NCBI RefSeq assembly: GCF_020731285.1
Contig: NZ_JAJFOW010000013.1
Location: 1 to 64,000, forward strand
Length of the DNA stretch: 64,000 nt
Source: Cohnella baijiui
GTDB lineage: Bacteria; Bacillota; Bacilli; Paenibacillales; Paenibacillaceae
Direction of reading: 5' to 3'
Numbering within the stretch: position 1 is the stretch's first letter; each line of letters starts with the position of its first letter. Both the position numbers and the translations under genes were made by a program. Below, piece after piece: positions 53,670 to 61,547 of this stretch. The notes beneath the pieces were generated by a model, which was given only the letters and a program-made list of their open reading frames with translations, did not search any database and was not told where the DNA came from.

Positions 53670-55463
53670 ATGAGGACCGTCGAACATTATCTAAGCATCT
53701 TGCTGTCGCTCCCGGCGAAGCAAGGAAAAGGCGAAGTCGTAACGGTAACGATCGAGGATTTGGCGAACGTGCTCTTCTGTACGCCCCGCAACGTCAAGCT
53801 GATTATCCGCAAGCTGGAGGAAGAAGGATGGATCGCGTGGCAAGCCGGGTTAGGCCGTGGAAATCCGTCGCGGATGACCCTCCTTCGGGATCTGGACGAA
53901 ATGACGGACGCGTACTTTCACGATCTGCTGGCCAAAAACAAGTTAAATGAAGCCATGGATCTGTTCTATCATCCGAACCTGCCCCTGCCTCAACGCAACA
54001 AGCTTCGCCATCTGCTCGAGGATCGATTCGGTTTTCAACGGGTACGGTCGGACGCCGCCACGGCGGACACCCTCCGGGTTACGATGGGCTGCGCGTCCGC
54101 TTGCCTCGATCCCGCTTTCGTATCCACCTCGACGGAAGCCTTTCTTCTTCAGCGCATCTGCGATACGTTGACGATTTTCGACCCTCGGAAGAAGACCCAC
54201 CTTCCGTCGCTTGCCCAAGCTTGGGAAAGCAACGAGGACGGCAGCAAGTGGACCTTTTATTTGAGAAAAGGGGTCCGCTTTCATCACGGTCGAACGCTGA
54301 CTTCCAAGGACGTCCTGCATACGGTGCAGCGGCTGAGAGACGTGAACTCTCCGTCGCGTTGGCAATATGAAGAGATTGAACGCGTCGAGATCGTTTCCGA
54401 TTTTGCGATCTCCTTTTATTTGCTGCAGCCCAATCGATTGTTTCTTCATTTTTTCAGCTCATTCTATATGTCCATCCTCCCTCATGACGTGGCCTTTTCG
54501 GAAAGAGGCTTGATCGGCACGGGACTGTTTCGCATAGCCGAATTCACGGAGCGGGTTCTGGTTCTCGAAGCTAATGAAGATTACTTCCGGGAGAGACCCT
54601 TTCTGGATCGGGTCGAATTGTGGTTCATGCCGGTGCACATGGAAAAGGATCTGTATCAGCTTCCCGATGCGCACCCCGCCAAGCTGGATGGTCACGGCAA
54701 CAGCGGCGAAATCGAATCTGTCATGGACGGCTGCCAGTTTGTCGTTTTCAACTTTCGAAAAGAAGGTATCCAACGCCATCGTTCGTTCCGCAAGGCGATG
54801 AGGCTTGTATTCGATCGCGTCGCGATGATCGAAGATTTGAAAGGCATTCGCATTGCTCCTGCCGTCAGCTTTTTACCCGGGAACAGCAAGCAAACGGGTG
54901 TGGGGAAAACAACGCTGCATGAGGCAAGGGCGCTGCTGCAAGAAAGCGGATATGCCGGAGAAGAGCTGAAGCTCTATTATTGGAACAAAAAAGAATTTCA
55001 TGACGATGCCCGGTGGATACGGGATCGCGGCGAAGCCGTCGGGCTGCGCCTGTCCCTCCATCCCGTCCACTTGACCGACTACTATTCGACCGATGCGGAT
55101 CAAGAGGCCGACATGCTGGTCATCTGCGAATCGTTGGAAGAGGATACGGAGTGGGGATATCTTCGTTTGTTTCAGGACGAAGCGTGCTTTATCCGCCGCT
55201 TTTTGGATCGCGAACAGCACGCGTGGCTGGACGAATCCGTTCGCAGCCTCGCAAGGCTATCCTCGCCGGAGCCGCGGGCCCGGATCCTGGACCAAATCGA
55301 ACGGAGGATGCGGGACGAGGACTGGGTCTTGTTCGGCTACCATATGAACAAGATCACGCAGTATCATCCGGCGCTGCATGGGGTAACGCTCGATTCTTTC
55401 GGCTGGATCGACTTCTCGAAATTATGGATCAAGAAAGAGATGCCGGCGCAAACCGGAACGTAA
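53670..55463 (+). CDS. SgrR-like regulator with family 5 solute-binding domain
   Basis: This 597-residue cytoplasmic protein fuses an N-terminal winged helix (about 5-75, VTIEDLANVLFCTPRNVKLI) to a full oligopeptide-type solute-binding domain (about 130-590, LAQAWESNEDGSKWTFYLRK and GVRFHHGRTLTSKDVLHTVQ). This is the SgrR architecture; in enterobacteria SgrR senses sugar-phosphate stress. No signal peptide is present, which fits a regulator. It is divergent from the aldo/keto reductase gene across 102 bp, and that gene may be its target. Confidence 0.85.
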   Translation: MRTVEHYLSILLSLPAKQGKGEVVTVTIEDLANVLFCTPRNVKLIIRKLEEEGWIAWQAGLGRGNPSRMTLLRDLDEMTDAYFHDLLAKNKLNEAMDLFYHPNLPLPQRNKLRHLLEDRFGFQRVRSDAATADTLRVTMGCASACLDPAFVSTSTEAFLLQRICDTLTIFDPRKKTHLPSLAQAWESNEDGSKWTFYLRKGVRFHHGRTLTSKDVLHTVQRLRDVNSPSRWQYEEIERVEIVSDFAISFYLLQPNRLFLHFFSSFYMSILPHDVAFSERGLIGTGLFRIAEFTERVLVLEANEDYFRERPFLDRVELWFMPVHMEKDLYQLPDAHPAKLDGHGNSGEIESVMDGCQFVVFNFRKEGIQRHRSFRKAMRLVFDRVAMIEDLKGIRIAPAVSFLPGNSKQTGVGKTTLHEARALLQESGYAGEELKLYYWNKKEFHDDARWIRDRGEAVGLRLSLHPVHLTDYYSTDADQEADMLVICESLEEDTEWGYLRLFQDEACFIRRFLDREQHAWLDESVRSLARLSSPEPRARILDQIERRMRDEDWVLFGYHMNKITQYHPALHGVTLDSFGWIDFSKLWIKKEMPAQTGT

Positions 55464-55486
55464 AAGGAATGGACCCATACGCAAAA

Positions 55487-55515
55487 GCCGACAGCCGGAA
55501 AACGGCCGTCGGCTA
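55487..55515. terminator. Stem-loop between the SgrR-like gene and the recombinase remnant
   Basis: AGCCGAC-A-GCCG pairs with CGGC-C-GTCGGCT around a 4-base AAAA loop, with a single mismatch. On the minus strand TTTT follows. It can end the SgrR transcript and, in the other direction, any remnant transcript. Confidence 0.7.
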
Positions 55516-55521
55516 ATGTTT

Positions 55522-55859
55522 CTATGGTTTATTCACGGAATGCTTGTCTTCATAAAGCTTCCGTTGAATGGTTTGCAGTTCACTTTCGCGCTTGGTCAGT
55601 TTGTCCCGTTCTTTGATTGCGGTTCCCCATTGCTTCTTATGCTGGATTTGACTCATCGCAGCAACCATCTCTGCAAAGGCGCTTTCCACTTGCGTGGCCG
55701 CCCTCCCATGACGTGATCGATCCGAAGCAAGCTGCCAATTTTGAAGGGGCTGTGTCCTTCTACAGCTAATCGAAAGATTCGCTGGACAATTTCGGCTGTA
55801 TGTCGGCAGGTTGAAGAAGAATAACAACACAAGAAATATAGGAGTTTCCCTTTTGGCAT
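55522..55859 (-). pseudogene. Decayed large serine recombinase, C-terminal remnant
   Basis: Two minus-strand frames hold recombinase pieces. One has TAEIVQRIFRLAVEGHSPFK and IGSLLRI, matching the recombinase domain consensus (AEIVRRIFxLYLEG). The other ends in a coiled-coil AIKERDKLTKRESELQTIQR followed by KLYEDK, matching the C-terminal helix region of DUF4368-type recombinases (KLYED). The zinc ribbon between them and the whole catalytic N terminus are missing, and the frame changes between the pieces. The relic indicates that a mobile element once inserted here, next to the Fic and defence genes. Confidence 0.6.
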
Positions 55860-55930
55860 GGCGAGTGCAGATGAAAGGTGATTTCGCTTTCAAATCCGGA
55901 TATAATGACAACAGGAAGGTGGGATACGAA

Positions 55931-56632
55931 ATGAAACCATTTTCAGACAAATATGCACTGACCAAACAACAGAGTTTGTTTCTGGCCAAGAAGAAATGGG
56001 ACGAAAATATATACTGCGGAATGAAGATGGAAAACCGGAATATTACCTTTCCGCAAACCCAAACGATACTGAATGGCGTCAATGTTCCCGGTGTCACACT
56101 GGAGGACATACAAGCCGTCCTTAATATGAGAGATGCCTGGCACTATTTGGTAAAAGCGATAGATGAGCCGATTACGCTTTCCCTCATTTGCAAGCTCAAT
56201 GAATACGTCGCGAGAAATGAAGCGCTGGAATGGGGCGTTTTAAGAGCCGGGCAATTCGGGATTTCAGGCACGAATTATGTGCCCCCGCTTCCGTTGCAGA
56301 GCGAGATCGAACAGGAATTGGCGGACTTGCTGGCGGCAGATATGACCATAACGGAGAAAGCCATTACGGCATTTCTGTGGGGAGCGCGGCGGCAAATGTT
56401 TTGGGACGGAAACAAGCGTACCTCCCTTCTACTCACGAACAAGCTTCTTGTCGAGAATGGGCATGGTATGCTGACCATTACAGAGAAAAATATGGAGCGA
56501 TTTAACGAATTATTATCTGCCTACTATACCTCGAACGATATGAGTGAGATCAAGCTGTATTTGTACGAACATGCGATCAGCGGTATCGACTTCGAGCCGG
56601 AAATACGTCGTGAATCGGAGCAATCACGATAA
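55931..56632 (+). CDS. Fic-domain protein with altered catalytic motif
   Basis: This 233-residue protein has the Fic core helices, with the motif region GARRQMFWDGNKRTSLLL. The canonical motif is HxFx(D/E)GN(G/K)R. Here the sequence is Q155-M-F157-W-D159-G160-N161-K162-R163, so the catalytic histidine is replaced by glutamine while the phosphate-binding GNKR part is kept. A preceding beta-flap (GVLRAGQFGISGTNYVPPLP) is present. The start at 55931 follows GGAAGGTGGG and not the earlier ATG at 55811. No antitoxin gene is evident beside it. Activity is doubtful without the His; a binding role or an alternative reaction is possible. Confidence 0.85.
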   Translation: MKPFSDKYALTKQQSLFLAKKKWDENIYCGMKMENRNITFPQTQTILNGVNVPGVTLEDIQAVLNMRDAWHYLVKAIDEPITLSLICKLNEYVARNEALEWGVLRAGQFGISGTNYVPPLPLQSEIEQELADLLAADMTITEKAITAFLWGARRQMFWDGNKRTSLLLTNKLLVENGHGMLTITEKNMERFNELLSAYYTSNDMSEIKLYLYEHAISGIDFEPEIRRESEQSR

Positions 56633-56647
56633 AGCGAAAATGTATAC

Positions 56648-56684
56648 AAGCCTGTGGCCCGAATTTGGCAGCAGGCTTTTTATT
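56648..56684 (+). terminator. Terminator of the Fic gene
   Basis: AAGCCTG (56648-56654) pairs with CAGGCTT (56672-56678), followed by TTTTATTT. It lies 15 bases after the Fic stop. Confidence 0.75.
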
Positions 56685-56990
56685 TGGTGCAGGATTGGGT
56701 TATTTTCCTGACCTGCGAATGACCTTGAAGAACAACACGAGACAAATGTCTCATCTTGTAGCAAGCACTGAATATGGATAGCCATATTCGCTTGTTAGGG
56801 CTTTGCCCCTAATACCTTTTTAAAATTACACAAGATTCACAAAATTCGCTTAATGAACATCTTCATTTTTATCACTTCGATTGTAGGAATATTTTGGATA
56901 ACAATGTATAATAAATGGGGAACATTTTCGAAAAATGTAGAATTTTAGAATGTGAATGTACAGCCATCAAATCCGATAAGGAGTAGACGC
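56685..56990. other. AT-rich gap in front of the SIR2-HerA operon
   Basis: No gene is seen here. The stretch holds three small inverted repeats: GAGACA-AA-TGTCTC near 56733, GAATATGG-AT-AGCCATATTC near 56770-56790, and TTAGGG-CTTTG-CCCCTAA near 56795. A TATAAT box at 56908-56913, with only a poor TTGTAG -35 at non-ideal spacing, is the best candidate promoter for the operon. Base composition becomes visibly AT-rich from here to about 60770. Confidence 0.5.
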
Positions 56991-58178
56991 ATGAACCAAA
57001 TCAATGTAGTCCAAGAGATGGATGAATTTAAAAAATTATTGTCGTACTCAAAAAATATCGGTTTCTTTTTCGGAGCAGGAAGTTCATGTGCCTTTGGCTT
57101 GCCCAACATATACAAATTAACAGAAGATGTTGAAAGCATGCTTAATAGCAGCCTTAAGCCACATTTCCTGAACCTTAAATACAGCTTATCAGACTTACAC
57201 ACGCGAACTAATATCAGCGTAGAAGATATATTAAACTATGTTCGACAAATAAGAGAAATAACCGGAGAAAGAGAAGATAGAGAATACGATGGAGTAAATG
57301 GAAGAGTTGCTCAATTGTTGGATGAACAAATATGCAAAAAAATTTTCGATGTCATTCAGGCTAAAGAAAGGGCGGCAGATATTACTGAATTGAGAAAGTT
57401 TTTTGCATGGCTCGACATAACAAATAGAAGCAATGTCAAGGAAATCTTTACTACAAACTATGATTTGTTATTAGAAAAAGCTATGGAGGATAATCGAATT
57501 CCATATTTTGATGGCTTTGTAGGTTCTTATGAGCCTTTCTTTTGGCCAGAAAGCATTGAGAAGAGCGCAAGTAACAATGACTCGACTTTCAACTGGATAA
57601 GATTGTGGAAAATTCATGGTTCCTTAAACTGGGAGTTTAGAAAAGACAGTTTATCTGACAGCTTTAAAATTGTCCGAAATGGAAAAGTAGATGAACCGGA
57701 AAATGAACTTGTTGTTTATCCTTCAAAAGAAAAATATAATTTATCCCGTAAACAACCTTTTATTGCATATTTTGATAGATTAAAAAACTATTTATTACAG
57801 GGGGAACGTCTCATTATATTTTCTGGCTATTCATTTTCAGATCAACATATCAATGAGATTATTTTCAATGGCCTAAGGCAGAATCCTCGACTATATGCAA
57901 TTTGCATGTGCTTTTCAGATGAACAGGTTGATTTTATGGAACCAAATGCTATAACACATTTAAACCTTTGTGTAATGGGTCCTCAGAAAATGATTACTAA
58001 TGGTAAGCTATATCAATGGAAATATGATGATAGCATAGGAAACGCCAGCGAAAGTAATTTATATTGGAATAAAGGGGAAGATAGGTTCATACTCGGTGAT
58101 TTCAAAAAATTATCAGCTTTTCTTATTGCTAATTCAGGGAAGAAAAAGAGCATAGAGGAGGCTGTGCATGGAAAATGA
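56991..58178 (+). CDS. SIR2-domain protein of a SIR2-HerA defence system
   Basis: This 395-residue protein has an N-terminal SIR2 fold: FFFGAGSSCAFGLPN (Gly28-Ala29-Gly30-Ser31) for NAD binding, TTNYD (Asn156) and KIHGSLNW (catalytic His209), then the family end motif FSGYSFSDQHINEI. SIR2 proteins in defence deplete NAD when phage infection is sensed. The start at 56991 has AAGGAG 7 bases upstream; an ATG-type start at 56952 is less likely. It overlaps the herA start by 11 bp. The pair SIR2-HerA is a known anti-phage system, also reported under the name Nezha. Activity here is inferred from the motifs. Confidence 0.92.
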   Translation: MNQINVVQEMDEFKKLLSYSKNIGFFFGAGSSCAFGLPNIYKLTEDVESMLNSSLKPHFLNLKYSLSDLHTRTNISVEDILNYVRQIREITGEREDREYDGVNGRVAQLLDEQICKKIFDVIQAKERAADITELRKFFAWLDITNRSNVKEIFTTNYDLLLEKAMEDNRIPYFDGFVGSYEPFFWPESIEKSASNNDSTFNWIRLWKIHGSLNWEFRKDSLSDSFKIVRNGKVDEPENELVVYPSKEKYNLSRKQPFIAYFDRLKNYLLQGERLIIFSGYSFSDQHINEIIFNGLRQNPRLYAICMCFSDEQVDFMEPNAITHLNLCVMGPQKMITNGKLYQWKYDDSIGNASESNLYWNKGEDRFILGDFKKLSAFLIANSGKKKSIEEAVHGK

Positions 58179-59967
58179 CATTACCTTTCTAGGAAAAATT
58201 ATACGAGTGGATTCAAGTATTGTAGAAGTAGAAATTAGTGACAACATACCATCTACTAGCCCAATCATTGAAGGAAAGGTATACAAAATCGGTCAAATAG
58301 GCACTTTTGTAAAAATGCCAATTGGCAATGTAGTATCATATGGAATTGTTTCTAGCGTAAGTAATACTCCCAGTAAACTTAACGACAGTGAATTAAAGCA
58401 AGCAATCGGGTCACGATTTCTAACCGTTAACTTAGTTGGAGAAAAGATAGGGAATGGAGATTTTGAAAAAGGAATTGGTCTTTATCCAACTATAAATGAT
58501 GAAGTACATATTGTAACAGAATCTGATTTGGTGGACATATATAGAAAAGGAAGCATGGGTTCCACTCCTATTGGAAAGCATTCGTCATCGGATAATTTAG
58601 ATGTATTCATTGATGTACATAAGCTTGTGCTCCGACATGCAGCAATACTGGGTTCAACAGGCAGTGGAAAATCAAATACAACTGTGGGGATAATTAAAAG
58701 AATTATAAATGATTATTCAAACTCAAGAATGGTTCTCATAGACCCTCATGGAGAATATGCATCGGCTTTCCCTGAAGCCAAAGTTTTCAAAATCAATGAT
58801 CAAGTTAACCCATTATATATTCCATTTTGGCTTATGAATTTTGATGAATTAGCTCATTTTCTTGTAGGAGCAAAACCCACAGATGATCAGAGGCCTGAGT
58901 ACAGACTACTAAGAGAACTGGTTGTCCAGTTTAAAAAAGAAAATTGTCATTTGAAAGCTGGGGACGTTAATCAAGACTATATTACTGCCGATTCGCCAAT
59001 ACCATTTAACTCCAGAAAGCTATGGCACGAAATGAATTGGTGGTTAAATGCAAGTTTTTCTTCAACTAAAAAGGATGAGCAAACTAAAGAGGATTCCGAG
59101 AAATATCTCAAAACACTGGAAGGTCAATTAACTAAAGATACTGGAGACCATGAAAATCTTCAGGGAGCAAAATTCCATTCTCATTTGGATACTGCTGCAA
59201 GTACGCCTCCATATAAAAGCCAACATAACGAGTACTACTCCTATGAAAAAAAGCTGCTTAGCAGACTGAGAGACAGCAGGTATAACTTCATGTTCCATCC
59301 AGGTGATTACAAGGACGCAGATTCTCCAAAGGATTTGCATAACCTACTTAATGACTGGATTGGCAATCATCAAAGGCTAACAATTCTAGATTTGAGTAAT
59401 GTCCCTTTTGAAGTACTGGACATAGCAGTTGGCTTAATAACACGTTTTGTCTACGATAGTATGTTTTGGGGGCGAAACGAGATTCGTACAGGTAAGAATA
59501 GACCACTGTTTCTTGCCTACGATGAGGCACATTCATATTTGGGCAAGAACGATGCAACCAACTATGCTAAGGTTGCTGTAGAAAAAATCTTTAAAGAAGG
59601 CCGAAAATTTGGATTGGGTGCACTTGTAATCTCACAACGTCCTTCGGAAATTTCTGAAACCGTATTGGCACAAGTCGGAACATTTATAGCTCTTAGACTT
59701 ACTAACTCATCAGATCAGTCGATTGTAAAATCTTTAGCGCCCGATAACATGAATAGTTTAATCGATTTATTGCCATCTTTAAGAATTGGAGAAGCTATCG
59801 TTGTAGGGGAAGCTATTAAAATTCCTTCAAGGATTCGGCTTCCATTACAAAATCCTAGACCTGATAGTGCAGATCCTAAGTTGGTGGAAAAATGGAAAAT
59901 CGAATTTGCGGAAGACCTTCAGTGTTATCAAAAAGTAGTAACCAAAATTAGAGAACAAAAATTATAG
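58168..59967 (+). CDS. herA: HerA/FtsK-type ATPase of the SIR2-HerA defence system
   Basis: This 599-residue ATPase has an N-terminal HAS-barrel (about 1-110), Walker A GSTGSGKS (Gly162 to Ser169), LIDPHGEYASAF, Walker B LFLAYDEAHSYL (Asp452-Glu453) and the sensor/arginine-finger region LRLTNSSDQSIVKSLAPD. HerA forms a hexameric ring and, in the described systems, binds the SIR2 partner to build a large complex with NADase or nuclease activity. The coding overlap with the SIR2 gene indicates coupled synthesis. Its AT-rich composition differs from the flanking chromosome, consistent with transfer. Confidence 0.93.
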   Translation: MENDITFLGKIIRVDSSIVEVEISDNIPSTSPIIEGKVYKIGQIGTFVKMPIGNVVSYGIVSSVSNTPSKLNDSELKQAIGSRFLTVNLVGEKIGNGDFEKGIGLYPTINDEVHIVTESDLVDIYRKGSMGSTPIGKHSSSDNLDVFIDVHKLVLRHAAILGSTGSGKSNTTVGIIKRIINDYSNSRMVLIDPHGEYASAFPEAKVFKINDQVNPLYIPFWLMNFDELAHFLVGAKPTDDQRPEYRLLRELVVQFKKENCHLKAGDVNQDYITADSPIPFNSRKLWHEMNWWLNASFSSTKKDEQTKEDSEKYLKTLEGQLTKDTGDHENLQGAKFHSHLDTAASTPPYKSQHNEYYSYEKKLLSRLRDSRYNFMFHPGDYKDADSPKDLHNLLNDWIGNHQRLTILDLSNVPFEVLDIAVGLITRFVYDSMFWGRNEIRTGKNRPLFLAYDEAHSYLGKNDATNYAKVAVEKIFKEGRKFGLGALVISQRPSEISETVLAQVGTFIALRLTNSSDQSIVKSLAPDNMNSLIDLLPSLRIGEAIVVGEAIKIPSRIRLPLQNPRPDSADPKLVEKWKIEFAEDLQCYQKVVTKIREQKL

Positions 59968-59979
59968 GGAGGCTTTTTT

Positions 59980-60195
59980 ATGGATAGAAAATATGTCGAG
60001 TCATCAATGATAACAAGCATCGGCTATGATGAATCTAAAGCTGTATTAGAAGTAGAATTCAAGTCAAATGGACATGTCTGGCAATACTATGATGTGCCAG
60101 AATATATTTGGTTTGAAATGAACTCTGCCCCTTCAGTCGGCAAGTATTATCATGCTAGTATTAAAGGCACATACCCTGAAAGCAGGGTAGGATAG
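59980..60195 (+). CDS. KTSC-domain small protein, third gene of the SIR2-HerA operon
   Basis: This 71-residue protein has the KTSC domain named for the C terminus of some lysyl-tRNA synthetases: SSMITSIGYDESKAVLEVEF, GHVWQYYDVPEYIW and a SVGKYYHASIKGTYP end. GGAGG lies about 8 bases before the ATG, and the gene starts 12 bp after herA, so it is very likely co-transcribed. KTSC proteins are common in phage and mobile DNA, and their biochemical role is largely unknown. It could be an accessory or regulatory subunit of the SIR2-HerA complex, but nothing in the sequence proves it. Confidence 0.8.
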   Translation: MDRKYVESSMITSIGYDESKAVLEVEFKSNGHVWQYYDVPEYIWFEMNSAPSVGKYYHASIKGTYPESRVG

Positions 60196-60225
60196 CAATA
60201 GTGCGGTGCAAATTTTTTGAAAGTG

Positions 60226-60771
60226 TGCCCCGTTTTCTGAATGTCGATCTTTTGCTCTTGCACCTCGTAAAAAAACAGAATACCAGATTGTTCTCAATTT
60301 ATACCAGAATGGGCAAGGGATCTGCGGGGCCGTTTATAATCCTTCCACGGATGAACTCTTTTGGGCCGAGAAAGGTTCAGGTGCATACTTAAACGATAAT
60401 CGACTTTTGATGAAATCTACAGTGGCTTTAACGAATTCATTAATTTCTACGTACATTCGATATGATCAAAACGAAAAAAATCTTGGTTTTGAAAGGTTTG
60501 TACATCAAGTGGCTAATGAGTCAAGAGGTATCCGTATGATTGGATGCGGCTCCCTGGAACTGGCTTACTTGGCTTGCGGTCGATTCAATGCCTATTTTAG
60601 TTCGCTTCAGAAACCGTGGGATTTTGCGGCAGGCAAATTGTTAGTCGAAGAAGCAAGCGGTAAGATGACTTGTCTCTTCATACCTATCAGTCAGGTAGTT
60701 GTATACTTGCGGCCAGTGAAGAACTTCATCAGGAGATACTAAATATATCCAAGTCAATCTTATACACCTAA
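60226..60771 (+). pseudogene. Inositol monophosphatase family pseudogene, 5'-truncated and frameshifted
   Basis: Translation yields IMPase segments in order: EYQIVLNLYQNGQGICGAVY and NPSTDELFWAEKGSGAYLND, then RMIGCGSLELAYLACGRFNA and KPWDFAAGKLLVEEASGKMT, which match the C-terminal half of SuhB-like phosphatases. After about 60690 the frame shifts, and the normal end (ILAASEELHQEILNISKSI) follows in another frame up to the stop at 60771. The N-terminal half with the metal-binding DPIDGT motif is absent. It directly follows the KTSC gene, so insertion of the defence island may have removed the 5' half. Confidence 0.8.
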
Positions 60772-60775
60772 CGTT

Positions 60776-60817
60776 AAGGACCTCAGATTCTACAACCATG
60801 CGGAATCTGAGGTCCTT
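60776..60817. terminator. Bidirectional terminator between the pseudogene and the ABC pair
   Basis: AAGGACCTCAGATTC (60776-60790) pairs perfectly with GAATCTGAGGTCCTT (60803-60817). It ends the minus-strand ABC operon and could also end transcripts from the defence island. Confidence 0.88.
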
Positions 60818-60854
60818 GTTTACTTGAGGTGGTTATGATGGATAAGCCGCAAAT

Positions 60855-61547
60855 TTAGCGCAGTGCCAATTGTTTTTCGACCAAACGTCCGTCCTCCAAA
60901 TACAGAACGCGGTCGCACAGCGACAGAATGCGTTCGTCGTGCGTGACCATGACAGCGCTCTTGCCCCTCTCTTTCGCTTCTCCGGCAAGCATGCGCACAA
61001 CGTCCGTTCCCCGCGAGGCATCCAGGCTCGCCGTCGGCTCGTCGGCCAGCAGCACCGCCGGATCGTTCATGAGCGCTCTGGCGATAGCTACGCGCTGGCG
61101 TTCGCCCCCCGATAGTTTATCCGGATAAGCGTTGAGGCGAGGGGTCAAACCCAGCTTGTTCAGAAGCTCCCTCGCACGTCTGACCGCCGTCGATTTGTTC
61201 ATGCCGCCCAACTTGGCGACAAGCACAAGCTGATCTTCCACCTTCAGGTAAGGGATCAGATTGGCGCTTTGAAAAATAAAACCAAGTTGACGAAGACGAA
61301 TGTCCGTCAGTTCTTTCTTGTTTTTGCCGGATATCGATTCCCCATCGAGCAGCACGTCGCCGCTCGTTGGTTCAAGGAGAGCGCCCGCGATCGAAAGGAA
61401 CGTGCTTTTCCCGGAACCGGATGGCCCCATAACGGCAACCAATTCGCCTTCCGATACTTGCAGGTTTAGGTTATCCAGAATCGTCCGTTGCATGCCGCCA
61501 TCTTCGAAGGTACGCTTAATATTCTCCAGTCGAAGTCGATGTCTCAT
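60855..61547 (-). CDS. ABC transporter ATP-binding protein (MacB/LolD-like)
   Basis: This 230-residue ATPase has Walker A (GPSGSGKST), the LSGGERQRVAIARAL signature, Walker B (AVLLADEPTASLD) and the H-loop MVTHDERI. These small ATPases work with FtsX-like permeases in export or in mechanical signalling across the membrane. The start MRHRLRLENI at 61547 has GGGAGGA upstream and overlaps the permease stop by 4 bp (ATGA). No two-component genes of the BceRS type sit beside it, so peptide resistance is not indicated. Confidence 0.92.
   Translation of the reverse strand: MRHRLRLENIKRTFEDGGMQRTILDNLNLQVSEGELVAVMGPSGSGKSTFLSIAGALLEPTSGDVLLDGESISGKNKKELTDIRLRQLGFIFQSANLIPYLKVEDQLVLVAKLGGMNKSTAVRRARELLNKLGLTPRLNAYPDKLSGGERQRVAIARALMNDPAVLLADEPTASLDASRGTDVVRMLAGEAKERGKSAVMVTHDERILSLCDRVLYLEDGRLVEKQLALR

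Noticed and set aside
55811..55930. N-terminal extension of the Fic protein
   Set aside because: The ATG at 55811 has no ribosome binding site and the segment overlaps the recombinase remnant; GGAAGGTGGG precedes the ATG at 55931.
60201..60392. Separate 63-residue protein after the KTSC gene
   Set aside because: It is the IMPase pseudogene region read in the wrong frame; the IMPase similarity lies in another frame of the same DNA.
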